A program made the translations under genes and the position numbers. A stretch of DNA of 64,000 bases from Marsupella aquatica. Its lineage: Eukaryota; Marchantiophyta. The stretch's first letter is position 1, and each line of letters opens with the position of its first letter. The notes below the pieces were generated by a model. That model saw only the letters and a list, made by a program, of their open reading frames with translations, had not been told where the DNA came from and did no database searches. The stretch is taken from assembly GCA_973895155.1 (NCBI GenBank), contig OZ316892.1, positions 11,594,001 to 11,658,000 on the forward strand, given 5' to 3'. Below, piece after piece: positions 63,309 through 64,000 of this stretch.

Positions 63309-63650
63309 GAAGTGGAGGCTCCATGATTGGACAGACACTTGACCCTACCACTTGGGTGGACACAGAACCTTTACATCCTAGAACCTTATAGTGTCATGGT
63401 ATGGAAGTGTAAGAGGCTATATACACAGTAACTGTGGTAATTAAGGGAACCCAACTTGTGTGTCATTCAGATCCCATCCTTATTTTTGGAGTGGAAGCTC
63501 GGATGGACACAAATATTTGACACTGCTACTCAATTGGAGACAAAAACTTTACAATGTCATAATTTCACAATTCTCTCAATACATAGTGTCATGATATAGA
63601 AGTGTAAGAGGTTGCATCCACACTAGTTGTGGTGACAGAGGGAGGGCCCA
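63309..63650. repeat. Tandem duplication, 179-bp period
   Basis: GAAGTGGAGGCTC at 63309 and GGAGTGGAAGCTC at 63488 head two units that also share TAGTGTCATG(G/A)TAT(G/A)GAAGTG, TAAGAGG(C/T)T and GTGGT blocks. They are diverged. Confidence 0.8.
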
Positions 63651-63720
63651 AATCCTTCAGTTGAATGCATGAAGGAATCCTTTGAAAACTTTCTGTTACC
63701 AGTCAAATTGTTACCCCTAA

Positions 63721-64000
63721 AAAGGTGACAATGAATAAAACCCATTTCACAAACTGCAGAACTTGATGACACGGAGTAGCCAATGACATGAAAACTGCCT
63801 TTAGTTCCCTACAGTAGTGTAGCGTATATGCATACTATATATGATGGGTGCATTTCCAATACGTTACCCTTTGAGACTTTCGCCCACTCACTTAGCCCCA
63901 TCACAAAGAAGGTGGCAAGCCATGATATTTGACCCCAAAAAAGTAACAATTAAAAAATCCCCATTTCACCAAACTGCAGAACTTGATGACACGGAGTAGC
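63721..64000. repeat. Direct repeat, 220-bp offset, cut by window end
   Basis: 63721-63780 and about 63939-64000 align; their last 30 bases are identical, ending GATGACACGGAGTAGC. The window stops exactly at the end of this match, so the array may continue beyond the edge. Confidence 0.9.

Overview
This is nuclear DNA of a land plant. The genes have many spliced introns with GT-AG borders, and their products match plant families: a PAUSED-type exportin-t, a DEG9-type protease, a DREB-type AP2/ERF factor and a SIS3-type RING-H2 ligase. The long repeat-rich spacers and protein divergence suggest a non-flowering plant (lycophyte, fern or bryophyte), but this is a guess. No prokaryotic, viral or organellar gene is supported. 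Exon models were built by hand from splice motifs and remembered family architecture; no alignment was run.

Layout. 1-4488: spacer with a tRNA-derived SINE, a 26-bp perfect palindrome and a possible promoter. 4489-9772 (+): exportin-t, 13 coding exons, 995 codons. About 10.3-11.3 kb (+): coding-like stretches of no recognised family. 15068-20330 (-): DEG9-like serine protease, 9 coding exons, 620 residues. 20.6-26.1 kb: several tandem repeat blocks. 27434-28345 (-): single-exon DREB/ERF factor. 28.3-37.4 kb: repeat-rich spacer with a 1.04-kb fold-back element. 37392-46188 (-): SIS3-like membrane RING-H2 ligase, 11 coding exons, 348 residues. 46.8-47.2 kb: solo half of the fold-back element. 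49542-52346: decayed PIF/Harbinger transposon with a transposase and a Myb/SANT-like gene arranged tail to tail, both broken. 53.7-54.4 kb: tandem duplications. 55.9-57.5 kb (-): orphan exon-like stretches. 57740-60253 (-): four-exon gene for an unrecognised 666-residue protein with a C2H2-like finger and a charged C-terminal helix. 61.8-64.0 kb: further duplications and a second SINE copy.

The genes form no pathway or operon; each should have its own promoter. The known relatives act in tRNA export, nuclear protein turnover, stress transcription and sugar signalling. I see no convincing new multi-gene system. The best candidates for something undescribed are the 666-residue protein, the possible triplication of the first exon of the SIS3-like gene, the fold-back element family, and the excess of a nine-base motif, CTAC(A/T)GTAG, across the spacers.
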